Below, piece by piece: positions 1 to 12,093 of a DNA stretch of 64,000 nt (its first letter is position 1; each line of letters opens with the position of its first letter). The stretch is from Leuctra nigra. Taxonomy: Eukaryota; Arthropoda; Insecta; Plecoptera; Leuctridae. Position numbers and translations under genes: made by a program. A model generated the notes under the pieces. It did not search any database, had not been told where the DNA came from, and saw nothing but the letters and a program-made list of their open reading frames with translations. The DNA lies in NCBI GenBank assembly GCA_934045905.1, contig OW203771.1, positions 3,720,001 to 3,784,000 on the forward strand, written 5' to 3'.

Positions 1-1025
1 AAACTATTACTTTAGATGAGAAACATAATATGTTTGTCAGTTCAGTTTGTGTATGACGTCATATTGAAGTTTTGCATATTTTGGAGCAAATTTTGGAGCC
101 GTGACCGCGTGTTCAACAATATTATAAGCGAAAAAGTTGTGTCTACTTGTATTATGCAGCAATTTAAACCACTTTTTTGAAATACCTATACCAGCTGGCG
201 CACCCCCATACAATCTTTGGCTGGCACTGACAGCTGGCTTACTAAGAAAACAGTGTGATTCTTTCTATTTCGTGGTACTTTAGACACAGATCGAGGAAAT
301 TTTCGTAAAATATATACCTACCTACTAGGAATCGGGAAATGTTGTGAAACACGTAGTTTTGGGACAAAATCGCGTGAAATCGCAAGAATTCGTCAATATC
401 GCGTCAAAACACAAATTTCGCGAAAATTCGCGAGAAAAAGATATACATATATTTGGAATCAGGAGTGTATGAAACGTAAAGATATGACAGAAAAATCATG
501 TTTCTAAACATTTCGCGTTTATCGTGGAAACCATACTGGCCCTGCCTATAGATCTCCTTATGAGTATTTATAAAGGTTTGGAAAACGAAGGGGAATTACA
601 AAAATTTTCAAAAATAATAAACGATCTATCTTTTGATATTGGGATAACAGGTTGCGAGATAAAATTTCAAAAAACAGTATTTTTTCAAAGCGTTCGCTCC
701 AGAAATTTGGTTATATGTTTCATAGAAAAACCTTTTCATATTCGGGTAAAAAAAGTTCACATTTATTTTACATTGATTAATTATAGAAGGGGGTTCACAA
801 AATAATGAATTGTGAAACCACTTGCTTCTGTTTGATCTTGTTCTCGTGTGAAGGTAACGCCGAGAGATATGACAGCTAGAATCACGATAAAGCATCAGAT
901 TGAAGTGTGTCACATGAGAGCTAAACAAACTCAGATAACCAAGTGATCAAGATTACAGCATCAACAGCCAAGCAAGTTCATTCAGATCCCCTAAGTCAAT
1001 GGAAACAATCGATTAAATTAGGGAA
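1..1025. other. AT-rich flank, no gene seen
   Basis: Only short ORFs (under 101 codons) without recognisable protein character occur here. I see no exon with splice sites, no RNA gene and no clear repeat structure. Confidence 0.5.
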
Positions 1026-1029
1026 TTAT

Positions 1030-1170
1030 AAACATTGGGTCAGGTGGTAATAGCTGCTGCACTCCTGAGGTCCCGGGTTCGATTCCGAGATTTTTTCAAT
1101 TTACTTTAGTCGAGAGGCAAATGATGTGAAGGTTCCTACTAATAGACCTAATCAACTAATGGACTAATAA
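1030..1170 (+). mobile_element. tRNA-derived SINE copy
   Basis: The stretch GGTTCGATTCC near 1075 is a pol III B box. It is preceded by an A-box-like TCAGGTGGTAATAGC near 1040. The body that follows (AGGCAAATGATGTGAAGG, then CCTACTAATAGACC) matches, with divergence, the bodies of the two minus-strand SINE copies at 46992-47234 and 57519-57754. It is therefore a diverged member of the same family rather than a tRNA gene; there is no cloverleaf 3' half. Confidence 0.6.
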
Positions 1171-1590
1171 ACCTGTGGCTGGCTGGAATAACTGCTTAAG
1201 TACAAAAAATGCAAAAATAAGATCTTTATATGTAAAATCTTTAAAAAAATTAAGGAATCCAATGGTGAAGTCAGATGTGAAAAATTGTAATTAATAACAA
1301 ATATAGATTGGATTAAGTACAGCACAATTTTACATTTGAAAATTCTGTTCCTGGAAAAACTACCTAAGTGCAGTTAAGCCACAGTCATTTATACCGTACA
1401 GCAATACAAATTGTTATTTCAGTGGCTGGAAAAACGACCTAAGTACTGCCTTACAAATTGCTTTTTCAGTGGCAGGAAAAACTACCTAAGTACACTTAAG
1501 CCATTCACAACACAGCGAACATACAAAGTTAATTTTCAAAACCGTGAATTCTTGGCCTGGAAAAACGACCTAAGTACACTAATTAGGTAA
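1171..1590 (+). repeat. degenerate interspersed short repeat
   Basis: A motif close to TGGAAAAACGACCTAAGTAC recurs five times (near 1180, 1350, 1425, 1470 and 1555), often followed by TTAAGCCA. Spacing is irregular, so this looks like a decayed tandem repeat downstream of the SINE. From 1591 to 2419 nothing recognisable was seen apart from a CAT-rich SINE-like scrap near 2085-2145. Confidence 0.45.
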
Positions 1591-2427
1591 TTAACGGGAT
1601 TTAATTAATTTTAAAAATTCTGTATATTGCTTACATTATTATAATAACTTTCTGACAGTAATATTTCAAATATATTGAATAATGTAGTTGCTACCATTCA
1701 AAATGTTGTTTTGGTGTCTACTGAAAAATCAGGTTTTTGTAGTTAAGCAGTTATTCCTGCCAGCCACAGATAACCTCTATCCTATAAATTTTCAATATTT
1801 AAAAAAAAATGCTTATAAGTATAACTTTCGGCTAAACTTGACGTTTGAGGTTCCACCTGTTGTGACCCATGGATACTTGTCCGCCTAACTTGACTAATAT
1901 CTGGATGTATCGGTGTACATTTCCATACTTTACAATTCCACAAGTCACTAAAATGAAAGACTTTTGCAACATAAATTACGATGTATTGTCCTTGGGAAAA
2001 AATTAATCGAATTCCAAACATTGAAAATTTTCATTAAAATTTTCTTTAAACAAAATCGTGGAAATTCCCAAAACTACTCCTTCCCAAGATCCATCCGCAC
2101 CTGCACCCTTCATCATCATCTTCCTATCATCATTTACAGAACAGCCTAGAGATACTGTCAATGCCAACTTGCTGTCCAGTATTAGTATTTTGTTTCTCTA
2201 AACTGTATATTCTGTAATTGGCGACGAAAGAGCATGCAGTCCCGAGGCTACTGGAGCTGTCACCTCTACATCTGCAGGCGCCGGCATTCCTCGGTCACTT
2301 GCCGGAGAGACTGGAAATCTATTTGCGCCGACCAGATCGCCTTGACGTTGTAACTATCACGCCATATTATCACGTGATGGGTTCACAGTTACTGGAGCAC
2401 TAAGAGAACTTCACATGTCACCTCACT

Positions 2428-3017
2428 TAGGGCCGTATTATCCATGAGGCAGTCTGCCTAGGGTCTACGAAGCTTTTGGGGCCTACGAAAGTGCCACTTC
2501 AATAAATAAGATCATTTTGAATTAATTTTAATTTGGAGAAGCAGGTCCCAAATATGGAGCTAGATATATTCGTAAAACAATGTTGACACTCGGAAAAACT
2601 AATAAATTTGATTTCAAATTGTCAAAAAAATGCCCTGCGGGGCTGGTTTGATCATGTCTCCCAGTCCCACCACCTTAAAGTGCCAAATTCAAAAAATATT
2701 GAAAATTTCAACAAAATACGCCTCATAACGTCTCAAAATTGATTTAAAAGTGTCCAAACACCAAAAAACGCCCTGCCCCCCCCCCCCCCCCCCCCCCGGC
2801 ACATCCCCTATGGCCCGTCAAATGTGTTTTCCCTGCCTTGCCCCCACATGCCCATTGTTTTCTTCAGCAAAACACTAAGATCATTGATTGAGTTTCGCTT
2901 TTTATTTTACAAATTAGCCACTGGAAAAATTAAAACATTTCGAACAGGGGAGGGGGGGGGGGGGGGGGCTACGAAAAAGTATTGCATAGGGCTTACGAAG
3001 GTCTTAATACGGCTCTG
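2428..3017. mobile_element. hAT-like non-autonomous element (MITE)
   Basis: The ends are imperfect terminal inverted repeats: TAGGGCCGTATTA on the left and, reverse-complemented, CAGAGCCGTATTA on the right (11 of 13 match). It is flanked by an 8-bp near-duplication, ACCTCACT at 2420-2427 and ACCTCACC at 3018-3025. An 8-bp target duplication and CAGRGCCG-type termini are the signature of hAT transposons. The 590-bp interior codes for nothing and carries a 22-nt poly(C) run (2776-2797) and a 17-nt poly(G) run (2952-2968). Confidence 0.65.
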
Positions 3018-3025
3018 ACCTCACC

Positions 3026-3663
3026 CCCAAGAGACAAACGAAATGTATCATTGGTTCGATTTTAGAGTGTTTCTTGATGTTATTTTAATTCTTTTCGGCC
3101 CGAAATAGAAGTAATTTGTACTCCACTAATAAAGCGAATGCCAAAGTCTGCTGAAATACTCAAATAACTAATAAGTGTCATTAACTCGTTAACTACGAAG
3201 TATCGAGGTACATTAAAATTGTGCCATTTAATAGGGAGCTCAAAATCAGTAAACAAATCAGCAAAACGCTGTCGTACACCAATCATATCTTGTACATACG
3301 CTATTTCATGAATGAACAAAGAGCCACCTACGTAGAAGTGTATGGAGTGTGGGTTCTTCTTATCATCTGATGAAATAGCAAGGAAATGACATAGCAGTCA
3401 AAACAATTCGCTCTTGGACGTGGAATTCGAACCTATGGAGATACGTGTACTCGAGTTCTGCATACCTCGCAGTTTTAATGATAATCACTGATCAGATGAT
3501 AGCGTCTGCCAGAACAGACTGGATTCATGTCATGCCAACAAAACATCGACAAACAAAATGGCATGAAGAGTTGCCGTTTTGTGTTCGTTCTTTCGGTTTG
3601 GTGTTTGCCCAGCAGATATCCACCTCGAACATTGGATGTGACCTTGGATTTTATAACCCATCT
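3026..3663. other. no gene seen
   Basis: This stretch has only short overlapping ORFs on both strands, with no family resemblance and no splice-flanked coding segment. Confidence 0.4.
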
Positions 3664-3665
3664 TA

Positions 3666-4341
3666 GTCCAGTCAAATGAGAGATTTACCCAAAACAAATT
3701 GCAACATTTGGTTTTTTGGTGTCATTCTCTTCAGAAAAATGCCCTCTACAACATATCCAAAATCCGCCAAAATCCGCGCACCGGAAGTACTTTTTAATCA
3801 CTGTTTAATTTAATTTCCCATGTTAATTCCATCTTGCAAAAAATACTTTTTTTCATGTAACTCCGATTTTGACGAAACTTGGCAGAATTGTTCACCATCC
3901 TAAAAGAACACAAAAAGCTCTCTGAGCGTTTTTCTCTAAATCTTATAGTTTGGGAAATATGGCCCATCGAAAAGTCATATTTTAGTCAGTTTTCGACGAT
4001 TTATGCCACTATGAGTGTAATTTGACGTTTTGCGAGGTCCATATTTCCCAAACGATAAGATTTAGAGAAAAACGATAAAGAGTTATTTGTTTCATTTAGG
4101 ATGGTGAACAATTCTGCCAAGTTTCGTCAAAATCGAAGTTATATGAAAAAAAGTTTTTTTCAAGATGAAATTAACATGGGAAATTAAATTAAACAGTGAT
4201 TAAAAACTACTTCCGGTGCGCGGATTTTGGCGGATTTTGGATATGTTGTAGGGGGCATTTTTCTGAAGAGAATGACACCAAAAAACCAAATGTTGCAATT
4301 TGTTTTGGGTTTGGGCATTTTTAAGCTCGATTTGACTGGAC
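3666..4341. mobile_element. foldback element with ~310-bp arms
   Basis: The left arm (3666-3990) is repeated in inverse orientation in the right arm (4010-4341) with few differences, around a short centre near 4000. The outer ends are GTCCAGTC and GACTGGAC, flanked on both sides by TA, which fits a TA target duplication of the Tc1/mariner type. It has no coding capacity. Confidence 0.7.
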
Positions 4342-7300
4342 TATCTCTATAATGTTATTTCACGCGCATTTGTGTGGCCTTGAACAATTTAACATTAAAA
4401 TCCGCGCATCCAATTCGATCGAATCTGTCGTGTGTACTGGGGCAATGCCTTATTCTAGAACGTTTTCCCGATTCCATTCTGATGGAATCCGGTCACGGCC
4501 ATAAGGATTAACATTTCATGGAATCAAATTCTAGTGGAATTGGGAATTGAAAGTCATGTAATAGGGCCCCTGAGATCAAATTGTACAACTTTAAAATACT
4601 TCAGCCTCAGCCTTTAAAATACCTCAAAATAGTCAGCAGACACTGTCTTTTTGGAAGTCCAGTACGAGTATGAAAACTAATGGGTGTTATCATAGAGAGT
4701 GATAACTGGTGATAACACAATCAGGAATAACACGCGCTTTAACGTCGCATTGCTCTGCAACTAGCTGACGATGATGATGGATGAAAGAGGAGGTAAGAAG
4801 ATACTATGCCGGATAAACACACAGATATTGTGGTTCTGTGGGTGTATAAAAAGGTGTAACAAAACTGCAAACTCGCATAATTTTTTAAAAATACCTCAGA
4901 GAAAACTTCTCCCACTTCTACTATTAGTAGTGGGCGGGTACGTAGTACTTAAATAATAAAAACATGAAACAACAAACTTAGTTATAATGAAGTAAAAACA
5001 CGGACACACAAAATGCTCGAAAAAATGTCAGTTATTTTCAAAACTTGATTATTCAGGCGACAAAACGGAGGTGAACGCAGATGTGGGATTGGAGTGTGTG
5101 ATAAGAACAAGCCGCCTCATGCCTATAATTATTTCTCAATTCAACACAATGTCAGGTATCAGTTCGGTCAATTAACCATCCTTGTAGCTGAAGCTGACTA
5201 AATTACTCTGTTATCTCCATGCATTTACGTACCTATTATTTGTGTGATAGCGGAGAATGGACTATAAATCAAAATAACAGCCCATCAATTAATGACCAAA
5301 GATGAAGCAGTGATTGAATAAACGTGGATTAAAATCTGACAGATGAATAGATTTATCTCAATCCTGTCAGAGATATAAATGAAATGCCGATCTAGTAGCT
5401 GATACGTAGTGGTCAAATATTGGAGATAGAATCTAAAAACATTCACCTGTTGTTACTAGTGATGGGATTATTCATGAAAATTTTGTTCAAGTTTTTGAAA
5501 ATTTTCAATGTTTTGAATCCTGAGGAAAATAATTTTATTTTTTTATTTTTTTATTTTTCTGGTAGATGCACCGACATTTTTAAACGTATTTCTATCACTC
5601 ATAATAATGTAACACACCTCCATTTATACTTTTCAAAATAAAACAATTGAAAATATGCTAAAAGATTAGTATTTTCATAAAAATTTTCATGAAAATTTTC
5701 ACTTTAAAAATTTTCTAGTCCCAATACTAGTTGTTACACGTTGTTTATTGGCATCTCACTGTTCTGCCACTAGGCTAATGGCGCCGGAATGATGATCAAC
5801 ATTTTCATAAAAATTGTCATGGCATTTTTCAATTTGGTACCTATGCAATTAATTTTCTCCTGGACAATGCACACTTCCAACTTTTTAGTAAAGTTGGTAT
5901 CAAGTAGGTACGACCACAAAACTTCTAATTTTAACTATAAACACGATACGTAGGGTCAAAGCAGATGAAATCTCAAACGTCAACTTTAGCAGAAAATAAT
6001 AAAATTGCTAATGAAAAAAAAATAGGTACCTAGGTACCTAAAGTTTGATTTATAAAAAAAAATTAAATGTCTATGCACTTTTTCGAATTAGGTTTTGTGA
6101 GTGCAACCCAATCAGTGAGGGATGGAGCTACTGCTGCTAAACACGAATTAACACTTATTATTGAAATGAATCACCATGTATTAAACATTCAGTCACAGTG
6201 CGCTAAATCAATCAATGCCACTTAAGAGATCTGCACTGAATGTACTGCAGTGATCCACTTTGCTTTGTCTTGTATTGAGAAACTCAACTACCTACCTATA
6301 CAACTCATGCTTTGACATTTCATATTGTTACGATACATGTGTCACGAATAGAATAGTGTTGGCAAGGTGAAAAATTTTCAATTAAAATTTTCAGTGCAAA
6401 ATGAAAACTTTCAAGAAAAGTTTTTCATGAGTTCAAACGTACGTTGTCCCGACTGTAGGTAGTAGGTACGGTCTACCTACCTACCTATTTTGGAGATGTC
6501 ATGTATAGAATTGGAGCATCAATATATTATATTAAAAGTTTTGCAATTGATCAAATTACAAAATATTATAAAATATGATTTCACTTGGTATGAGTCATAG
6601 TGACAGTTTCTATGAAAGAAAAACCTCCACTATCAAAATCTTGTCACCATTATGCAGTAAAACTAAAAGTGAAAGTGATCTATCATTGGACAGCAATAAC
6701 AAAAGTAAAAGTGGTTTGATCGATTTGATTTCCTACATGACCAGCCTTGGAGTGGGTAGGTAGTGTTACAATGTTAATCTATTCATAACAAGCGAAATGG
6801 CAAGGTAACACAACCAACCCGTCAGTGTCATTGCCACCTGTCTACCTACACTTTTACTACAATGTTGCAACTTCATAGTAAAAACATGTTATTATAATAA
6901 CCCGAATACAATAAATAGTTTAAATATAGTGAAGAATAAACGCACGTTGCCTCAATTCCAGTCAGAAAAGTATAAACATTCCCACTGTTCAAAAATATCC
7001 TACTGTCACCTTGAAATTATTTTGAAGTTTTTGACAAGTACCCATACCTGTTGACATGGATCAAAACTAACAATAAAATACCATTCAAAAACAATGCATG
7101 ACTGTCTAACTAGAATTTAATACGTAAATAACACAAATATAAGTATTATTATCGTATGTGAAATGCATGTCAGTAAAATAGCATGTCAAAAACTGCATGT
7201 GTGCCCTTCCCCTTTTGCTGTCACGGGTTGGTAGGGTTAGACCGACATGGCGAGGCGAAATTATCACTTAATTAATTGCATCATTCAGTGTAATTTGTTG

Positions 7301-7574
7301 TATTTTGGCAGATACTCACCACACATGTTGATAATCAGTTGTCGGCCACGTCTACTTGCTCGAGTCCCACTGAACAGTGAAAGCAGAATCAGCTGCTATT
7401 TGCTTTTTAACACATCGCACATCGGCAAAATCGGGAGGGAGGGAGCGGCCATGATGAAAAGTGACACGCGTACCAACGTAAAAGTAAAAGAACAATATAT
7501 CCCTACGCTTTTCCCTCACAATGTGAGTCGGTAAAACAGTTTTTCATATTAAATTAAAAATTAAAACAGTTACA
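4342..7574. other. gene-free flank with repeat fragments
   Basis: No supported gene. Recognisable fragments: 4485-4560, a GATTCCATTCTGATGG repeat whose inverse copy is at 60105-60190; 4733-4790 and 5752-5800, 3' scraps of the SINE family seen at 46992 and 57519; 5440-5720, a TTTTCATGAAAATTTTC-rich element whose inverse copy is at 59455-59735. Several TACCTACCTAC runs occur between 6290 and 6490. The remainder is AT-rich with nothing seen. Confidence 0.5.
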
Positions 7575-7892
7575 GGAGGCCAAGTCTTGAAACTTACGCC
7601 TTCAGGACGCAAACGCTCTAGGACGTCATAAAGTCCCATTTACTGTAAGAGTGATCGCCATTGAAACATAAAGTCAAGCCACTTATTTGATTGTCATCCA
7701 GCAATCTATTGGAAACAATTTATTAATATTATAATTATTATTACAGATGTTATTTAGTCATAAAACCTTATTCAAAATTAAGATAAACAGTTAACAGTAG
7801 ATTTCAAGGTCGTCATTCTTACAGTAAATGGGACTTTATGACGTCCGAGAGCGTTTGCGTCCTGAAAGCGTAAGTTTCAAGACTTGGCCTCC
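7575..7892. mobile_element. MITE with ~80-bp terminal inverted repeats
   Basis: The left end starts GGAGGCCAAGTCTTGAAAC and the right end finishes with its inverse, GTTTCAAGACTTGGCCTCC. The match continues inward about 80 bp through the segment containing CGCAAACGCTC and CATTTACTGTAAG. The centre is AT-rich and non-coding. It lies about 80 bp beyond the stop codon of gene 1, on the far side of the candidate polyadenylation signal. Confidence 0.65.
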
Positions 7893-7915
7893 AGTATGAA
7901 CAAAGCGGACATTTT

Positions 7916-7921
7916 TTTATT
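7916..7921 (-). promoter_or_regulatory. candidate polyadenylation signal of gene 1
   Basis: AATAAA on the minus strand, about 54 bp after the gene 1 stop codon. Position and sequence fit a poly(A) signal; cleavage would fall just before or inside the MITE at 7575-7892. Confidence 0.4.
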
Positions 7922-7974
7922 TTTAATGTTTTTGAAATATGGCATTGAAATAATAATCTTAACAGATTGGTTGA

Positions 7975-8784
7975 TCACTCCTCCTCGTTATGAAAACTGA
8001 AATTTATTGTATCGTTTTTAACTCTAGTGAAAAATCTCTTTAAAATTCCTGGTTGTGATTTTGGCCCCTTTCTCTTCTCTTCAGTTACTTTCTTCTCCTT
8101 TTTCTTCGCCACCCTCGTCTCCCCTACGTTAGCGCTTCTAGTCCTGCAATCCTGCCGACGGAATACTGGACTAGCTCTCGTTTGATCCTGACATTTAACC
8201 GTTTTTCCAGACCTCTCTGTCATCACTTTTCCAACAACCTCTTTCTCTTGACAGGAGGGGGGATTATTTACCACTGCACTGTCTGCACATGCCAGATTAC
8301 CTTCTTTGTTTACAGATTCACTCTCAATCTTCTCAACAAGTGCCAGAGGCTGCTCGATGAAAAACTCCGTACTACAATCTTGTTCGTCAGCGACAAAACT
8401 TGCGTGTCTCTCATTTTCAGATATTTTAGGTGATTCGCTATCATCCTGCACACTTTCTAGAGGCTCATTCAAAGCCGTCTCCTCCGCAAATCTTATCAAA
8501 ACCTCTGTATTGATATCCTTCAATATCTTCCTCCTACTCTCAATCAAACCCGGACTGAGCTTGTCTTCTTTGCCGCTACTGACGACATAGTGATCGTATC
8601 TGTCCGAACTGGTTATGCTTGATCCGAGATTGAGTTTGGTCGCGTCCGACCATCTTCTCCGACCCTCCGTCGACCAAGATGTGGTCGTGCTGTGATCGAA
8701 CTGACCGCGAGGGTAGATGATCTCTAGCGGATAGGTTATCTCGCTGGCCATCGCGTTATTTTCTTCATTAATGTCTCGCATCAG
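7975..8784 (-). CDS. gene 1, last exon: unrecognised basic protein, C-terminus
   Basis: The exon starts after a good 3' splice site (pyrimidine-rich TTTTATTTTGTTTTAAAG) in phase 0 and encodes 269 residues plus stop. The visible ATG upstream of it (8817) is intronic: the 11 residues it would add are all T-rich intron translation. The N-terminal part is mixed (LMRDINEENNAMASEITYP), the middle is acidic and the tail is Lys/Arg-rich, ending FSFHNEEE. No domain is recognised. The phase matches the donor of the exon ending at 9151. Confidence 0.75.
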   Translation of the reverse strand: MMRDINEENNAMASEITYPLEIIYPRGQFDHSTTTSWSTEGRRRWSDATKLNLGSSITSSDRYDHYVVSSGKEDKLSPGLIESRRKILKDINTEVLIRFAEETALNEPLESVQDDSESPKISENERHASFVADEQDCSTEFFIEQPLALVEKIESESVNKEGNLACADSAVVNNPPSCQEKEVVGKVMTERSGKTVKCQDQTRASPVFRRQDCRTRSANVGETRVAKKKEKKVTEEKRKGPKSQPGILKRFFTRVKNDTINFSFHNEEE

Positions 8785-9150
8785 CTTTAAAACAAAATAA
8801 AAACAAAAAAACTCCATAAAATCTAAACTTTACAACATTCAACACGTCAAGGTCATACCAGAAGACCTCTTCTATATCTTTTTTTTAACTTGTCGCGACC
8901 CCCTTCATTTCACTGTCTCGAGGAGGTCAAAAAGAGATATAGAATAGGTCCTCAGAGGTCATAATATGCAGAGTGAGCTTAGAACTTGCATTACACCTTG
9001 ATTTCTTAAGTTAAAATTATGTTTAGGGTAGAATCACTCACTCAAAGAATCACTTTAAGTGAACCTCACTTGTCCCATTATCTAACTCAGAACTCAAATG
9101 GTCACTGATACTGTACATGTATCTTGTTTAATGGAAAAAGTCTTACTTAC

Positions 9151-11295
9151 TTGGTGATGAAACGCGAGTATTTTGGTCTTCATCTGCGTGTCGGATCTGG
9201 TGATGCCATTCAATGCAGCGCAGTCGAGCTTGGCTCGGCTCTTCGGGGTCAGCTGCAGCGTCCGGAAGATCGTCTCGATGTCGTTGCTTATCTCGCCGAC
9301 CATTTCGGAATCCACTGACGAGTTCGGCTCGGTTTGTACCTTCAACTCCATGCCGTTCAGGTTCAGAAGCGATGTCAAGAAATCGTTGCCGTCGTCCAAG
9401 TCGACTTCCAGCACCTCCGACTTTTCCGATACTTTGTCGTTCTTGATTTTGATTGGAATTCTGACTACGTTTTGTTTCGGAGGGACCACAATCGTGTTGA
9501 CTTCGTTCCTCGAGCTCCCGTCTTTGTGTTGTGAAGATATCGAACTGACAGACGGGATTCTATCGTGTTTCGACTTCAATGCGAGTGGTATCTCTAGGTC
9601 TCTTGTTCCCTCGTTGTCAGGAGATATTGCTAGCGTGTATTTACGTTCAGTTTTGCTAACATCGTCATATGCGTGGAGCCTGTTCTCATTGACTTCTGGC
9701 ATTTTTACATCTTTCTCTTTGAGGTCATTTGGTTGGCCATCGAAATTGGTTTGGATACTCTCTTCGATGATAGGAATTTTGTCTTGCGATTGTTTTGCAT
9801 CTTCTTCTTTGATGTTATCTTGTTGGTCAAAACTAACTTCTAAGATACAAATTTTGTCTAATTTGTCTTTCGGTTGTTTTGTTTCAGACTCTTCATCAAT
9901 TTTCTGTTGAGTAACGTTTCTTCTATTTGAAGAACGAGTTCTGATATTTTTGTTTTTTGATTGTTTTGCATAAGTCTCTTTTCTATCTTGACGAATAGCA
10001 ACTTTTCTACTTCTGTCTAAAATACGAGATTTTACAACTTGATCATTCGTTTGTTTTGCATCTGTCTTTTTGACATCATTTTCTGGGTAAATATTTCCAC
10101 TGTTGTCGATGATACAAGTTTTTTCAGCTTTTTCTTTTATTTCTTTTGCATTAGACTCTTTCTCAACTTTCCGAGGAGGAACATTCCTTCTCTTGTCCAT
10201 AACACGAGTGACAACTTTATCATTCGTTTGTTTTGCATTAGCCTTTTTGATGTCATTTTGTTGGTAAATATTTCCACTGTCGTCAGTCGTACAAGTTTTT
10301 ACAGCTTTATCTTTCACTTCTTTTGCATTAGACTCTCTGTCCCATTTCCGAGGATCAACTTTTCTGCTTCTGTCTATAACACAAGTTTTTACAGCTTTGG
10401 CTTTCTCTTTTGCATTAATCTCTTTGTCAACTCTCCGTGTGAAAACATTCCTACTCTTGTCTACACGAGTTCTTACAATTTTGTCTTTCGTTAGTTTTGA
10501 ATCTTCTATTTTGGCGTCACATTGTTGTTCAATATTTCTACTCTCATCGATGATACAGACTTCGATTACTTGTATTTCATCTTCCTCGTTATTGCCCTGC
10601 TGAGGTGAAACATTTCTACTCTCGTCAATGATAAGAAGTTGGTCTGGATTATCTTTCGTTTCTTTTGCATCTGACTCTTTTCCGCCTATCTGATGAGTAA
10701 AATTTCTACTGTCATCGATGATAGGACATTTGTCTGCACTATCTTTTAATTCTCTTTCGATAGCCTCTTTGTCATCTTTCTGAGGAGCAGAATTCCTCCT
10801 GTCATTGATGGTACGATGTTTGCCTCCATTATCAGTCTCCTCTTTTGCATCAGCCTCTTTGTGATCTTTCGGAGGGGTAACGCTTCTAACATCGACGACG
10901 ATATGACTATTGACTGCTCTATCTTTCACTTGACCTACAGCAATAGTCTTGAATCCTTCCACTCGAAGCTCGTCGGCAGCTCTCAGGAGCTCTCTTCTCC
11001 GAGACTTGTCAATCTTCGCCGCAACTTGCTTCTCGTCTGCAGTCGGCAACTTCCTTCTTCCACGCAAGTCGCTCTTCGAGGCTGTCTTCCGCCTCCAGTT
11101 CCACTTCCTTGTCATCGTCATTGCCTCTCGCCTGGCGTGTTCCACCCGATTGGCTCTGATTCTCTCGGCGGTCATCGTCCCGTGGGTGAATCTCGGGGGC
11201 TGGCTCGTCTCGGAGCTCGCTTCGACGTCGCTGACCGTGGATTCTGGACGGATGTGCTGACGAAGATCGAACGATACTCTCGCGACTGCTGGCGC
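9151..11295 (-). CDS. gene 1, exon 4: Lys/Asp-rich exon with ~35-residue repeats
   Basis: This 715-codon exon is phase 0 at both ends. The acceptor is TACGGATTCTCAG before APAVARVSFDLRQ, and the donor is CACCAA/GTAAGT. The in-frame ATG at 11175 is therefore probably internal. From about residue 130 to 480 there are ten or so degenerate repeats built on IIDxSRN, then P(R/Q), K(E/D)xNAKE and KDKxVK. The composition is highly charged, and no catalytic motif or membrane segment is visible. Open frames on the plus strand here are shadows of this exon. Confidence 0.75.
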
Positions 11296-11436
11296 CTGAG
11301 AATCCGTAGGAGTACGTCAGCGATATGGATTCAAACTATTAGTACTATACAAAAGACGGAAAATGCATTATAAAAAAGGCTCCATTTCTCATTATGCGAA
11401 ATGATCTATTTATGCTATGCTTTTATATAGTAAACT

Positions 11437-11710
11437 CACCACCCTCTTGACGGCGTCCTCAACATACACCAGCAATGCTTGTTTAACACTAGAAAGTAAT
11501 GTCACAACCAAATGCATGCTTAAAAATGAAGATATCCACTATTAACCTCACCACCCTCTTGACGGCGTCCTCAACATACACCAGCAGATGCTTGTTTAAC
11601 ACTAGAAAGTAATGTAACAACCAAATGCATGCTTAAAAATGAAGATATCCACTATTAACCTCACCACCCTCTTGACGGCGTCCTCAACATACACCAGCAG
11701 ATGCTTGTAC
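11437..11710 (-). repeat. triplicated microexon unit (3 x ~112 bp)
   Basis: Three copies start at 11437, 11549 and 11662. Each holds a microexon with an AG acceptor and a GTGAG donor plus identical intron sequence. Copies at 11549 and 11662 contain a 39-nt exon; the copy nearest exon 4 has lost one base (38 nt), so including it would break the frame. This is the same kind of exon-plus-splice-site amplification seen in ChAT. Confidence 0.8.
11665..11703 (-). CDS. gene 1, microexon (HLLVYVEDAVKRV)
   Basis: Thirteen codons between ATTGTACAAG (acceptor) and GTG/GTGAGG (donor), phase 0 at both ends, so it joins exon 2 (phase 0 donor) and exon 4 (phase 0 acceptor) without shifting frame. An identical 39-nt copy lies ~113 bp downstream (11552-11590), so one, two or neither could be included. 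The assignment rests on splice sites and phase only. Confidence 0.5.
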
Positions 11711-11962
11711 AATAGGTACTAGAAAGTACTTCTGATCCCTCTCCCCAGAACCCCCATTCTTGTCTTTTGAGATCGTATTTTCATTCCCAGATAATTTTAG
11801 AGATGTAATGTCCGGATTTCGATTCATGTAAAGTTGGCAACACTATTCTAAGTTCAATTGTAACATTAGAACTTGTGAGAGCAAAACCTCGCTGATGATT
11901 GGCGCGTGGTGGCAACATGAAGGTGTCAACTCGATCTGTCTGGTTCATGCACCGGTGTGTAC

Positions 11963-12093
11963 CTTGGACTCAGCGCTGATTGGCGGAGTCTCGCTGGCAG
12001 GGGACGCTGCTCTCACGGAGTGGCCGGCTTGCGGGACAGCCGCTGTTTGCCAGCTGGCTTCTGGCTCATCCGCAGCATCAACTGCATCAGATC
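11963..12093 (-). CDS. gene 1, candidate exon 2
   Basis: The donor AAG/GTACAC at 11963 and acceptor GGCAG/GA at 12093 (or GCAG/TT at 12081) leave an open frame. It begins GSDAVDAADEPEASW and ends ISAESK, with the phase needed to join the phase-1 donor of exon 1. A second frame across the same bases (VWNAARRQDLMQLMLRMSQ) also looks protein-like and has its own donor (ACTCC/GTGAGA), but no acceptor joins it to exon 1 in phase. The exon is plausible; its frame and ends are not certain. Confidence 0.4.

Noticed and set aside
1035..1095. Possible tRNA gene
   Set aside because: It has box A/B-like elements but no acceptor stem or 3' half, and the downstream body matches a SINE family.
9173..11373. 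Plus-strand ORFs (up to 245 codons) opposite gene 1 exon 4
   Set aside because: Phe/Ser/Leu-rich antisense shadows of a Lys/Asp-rich coding exon.
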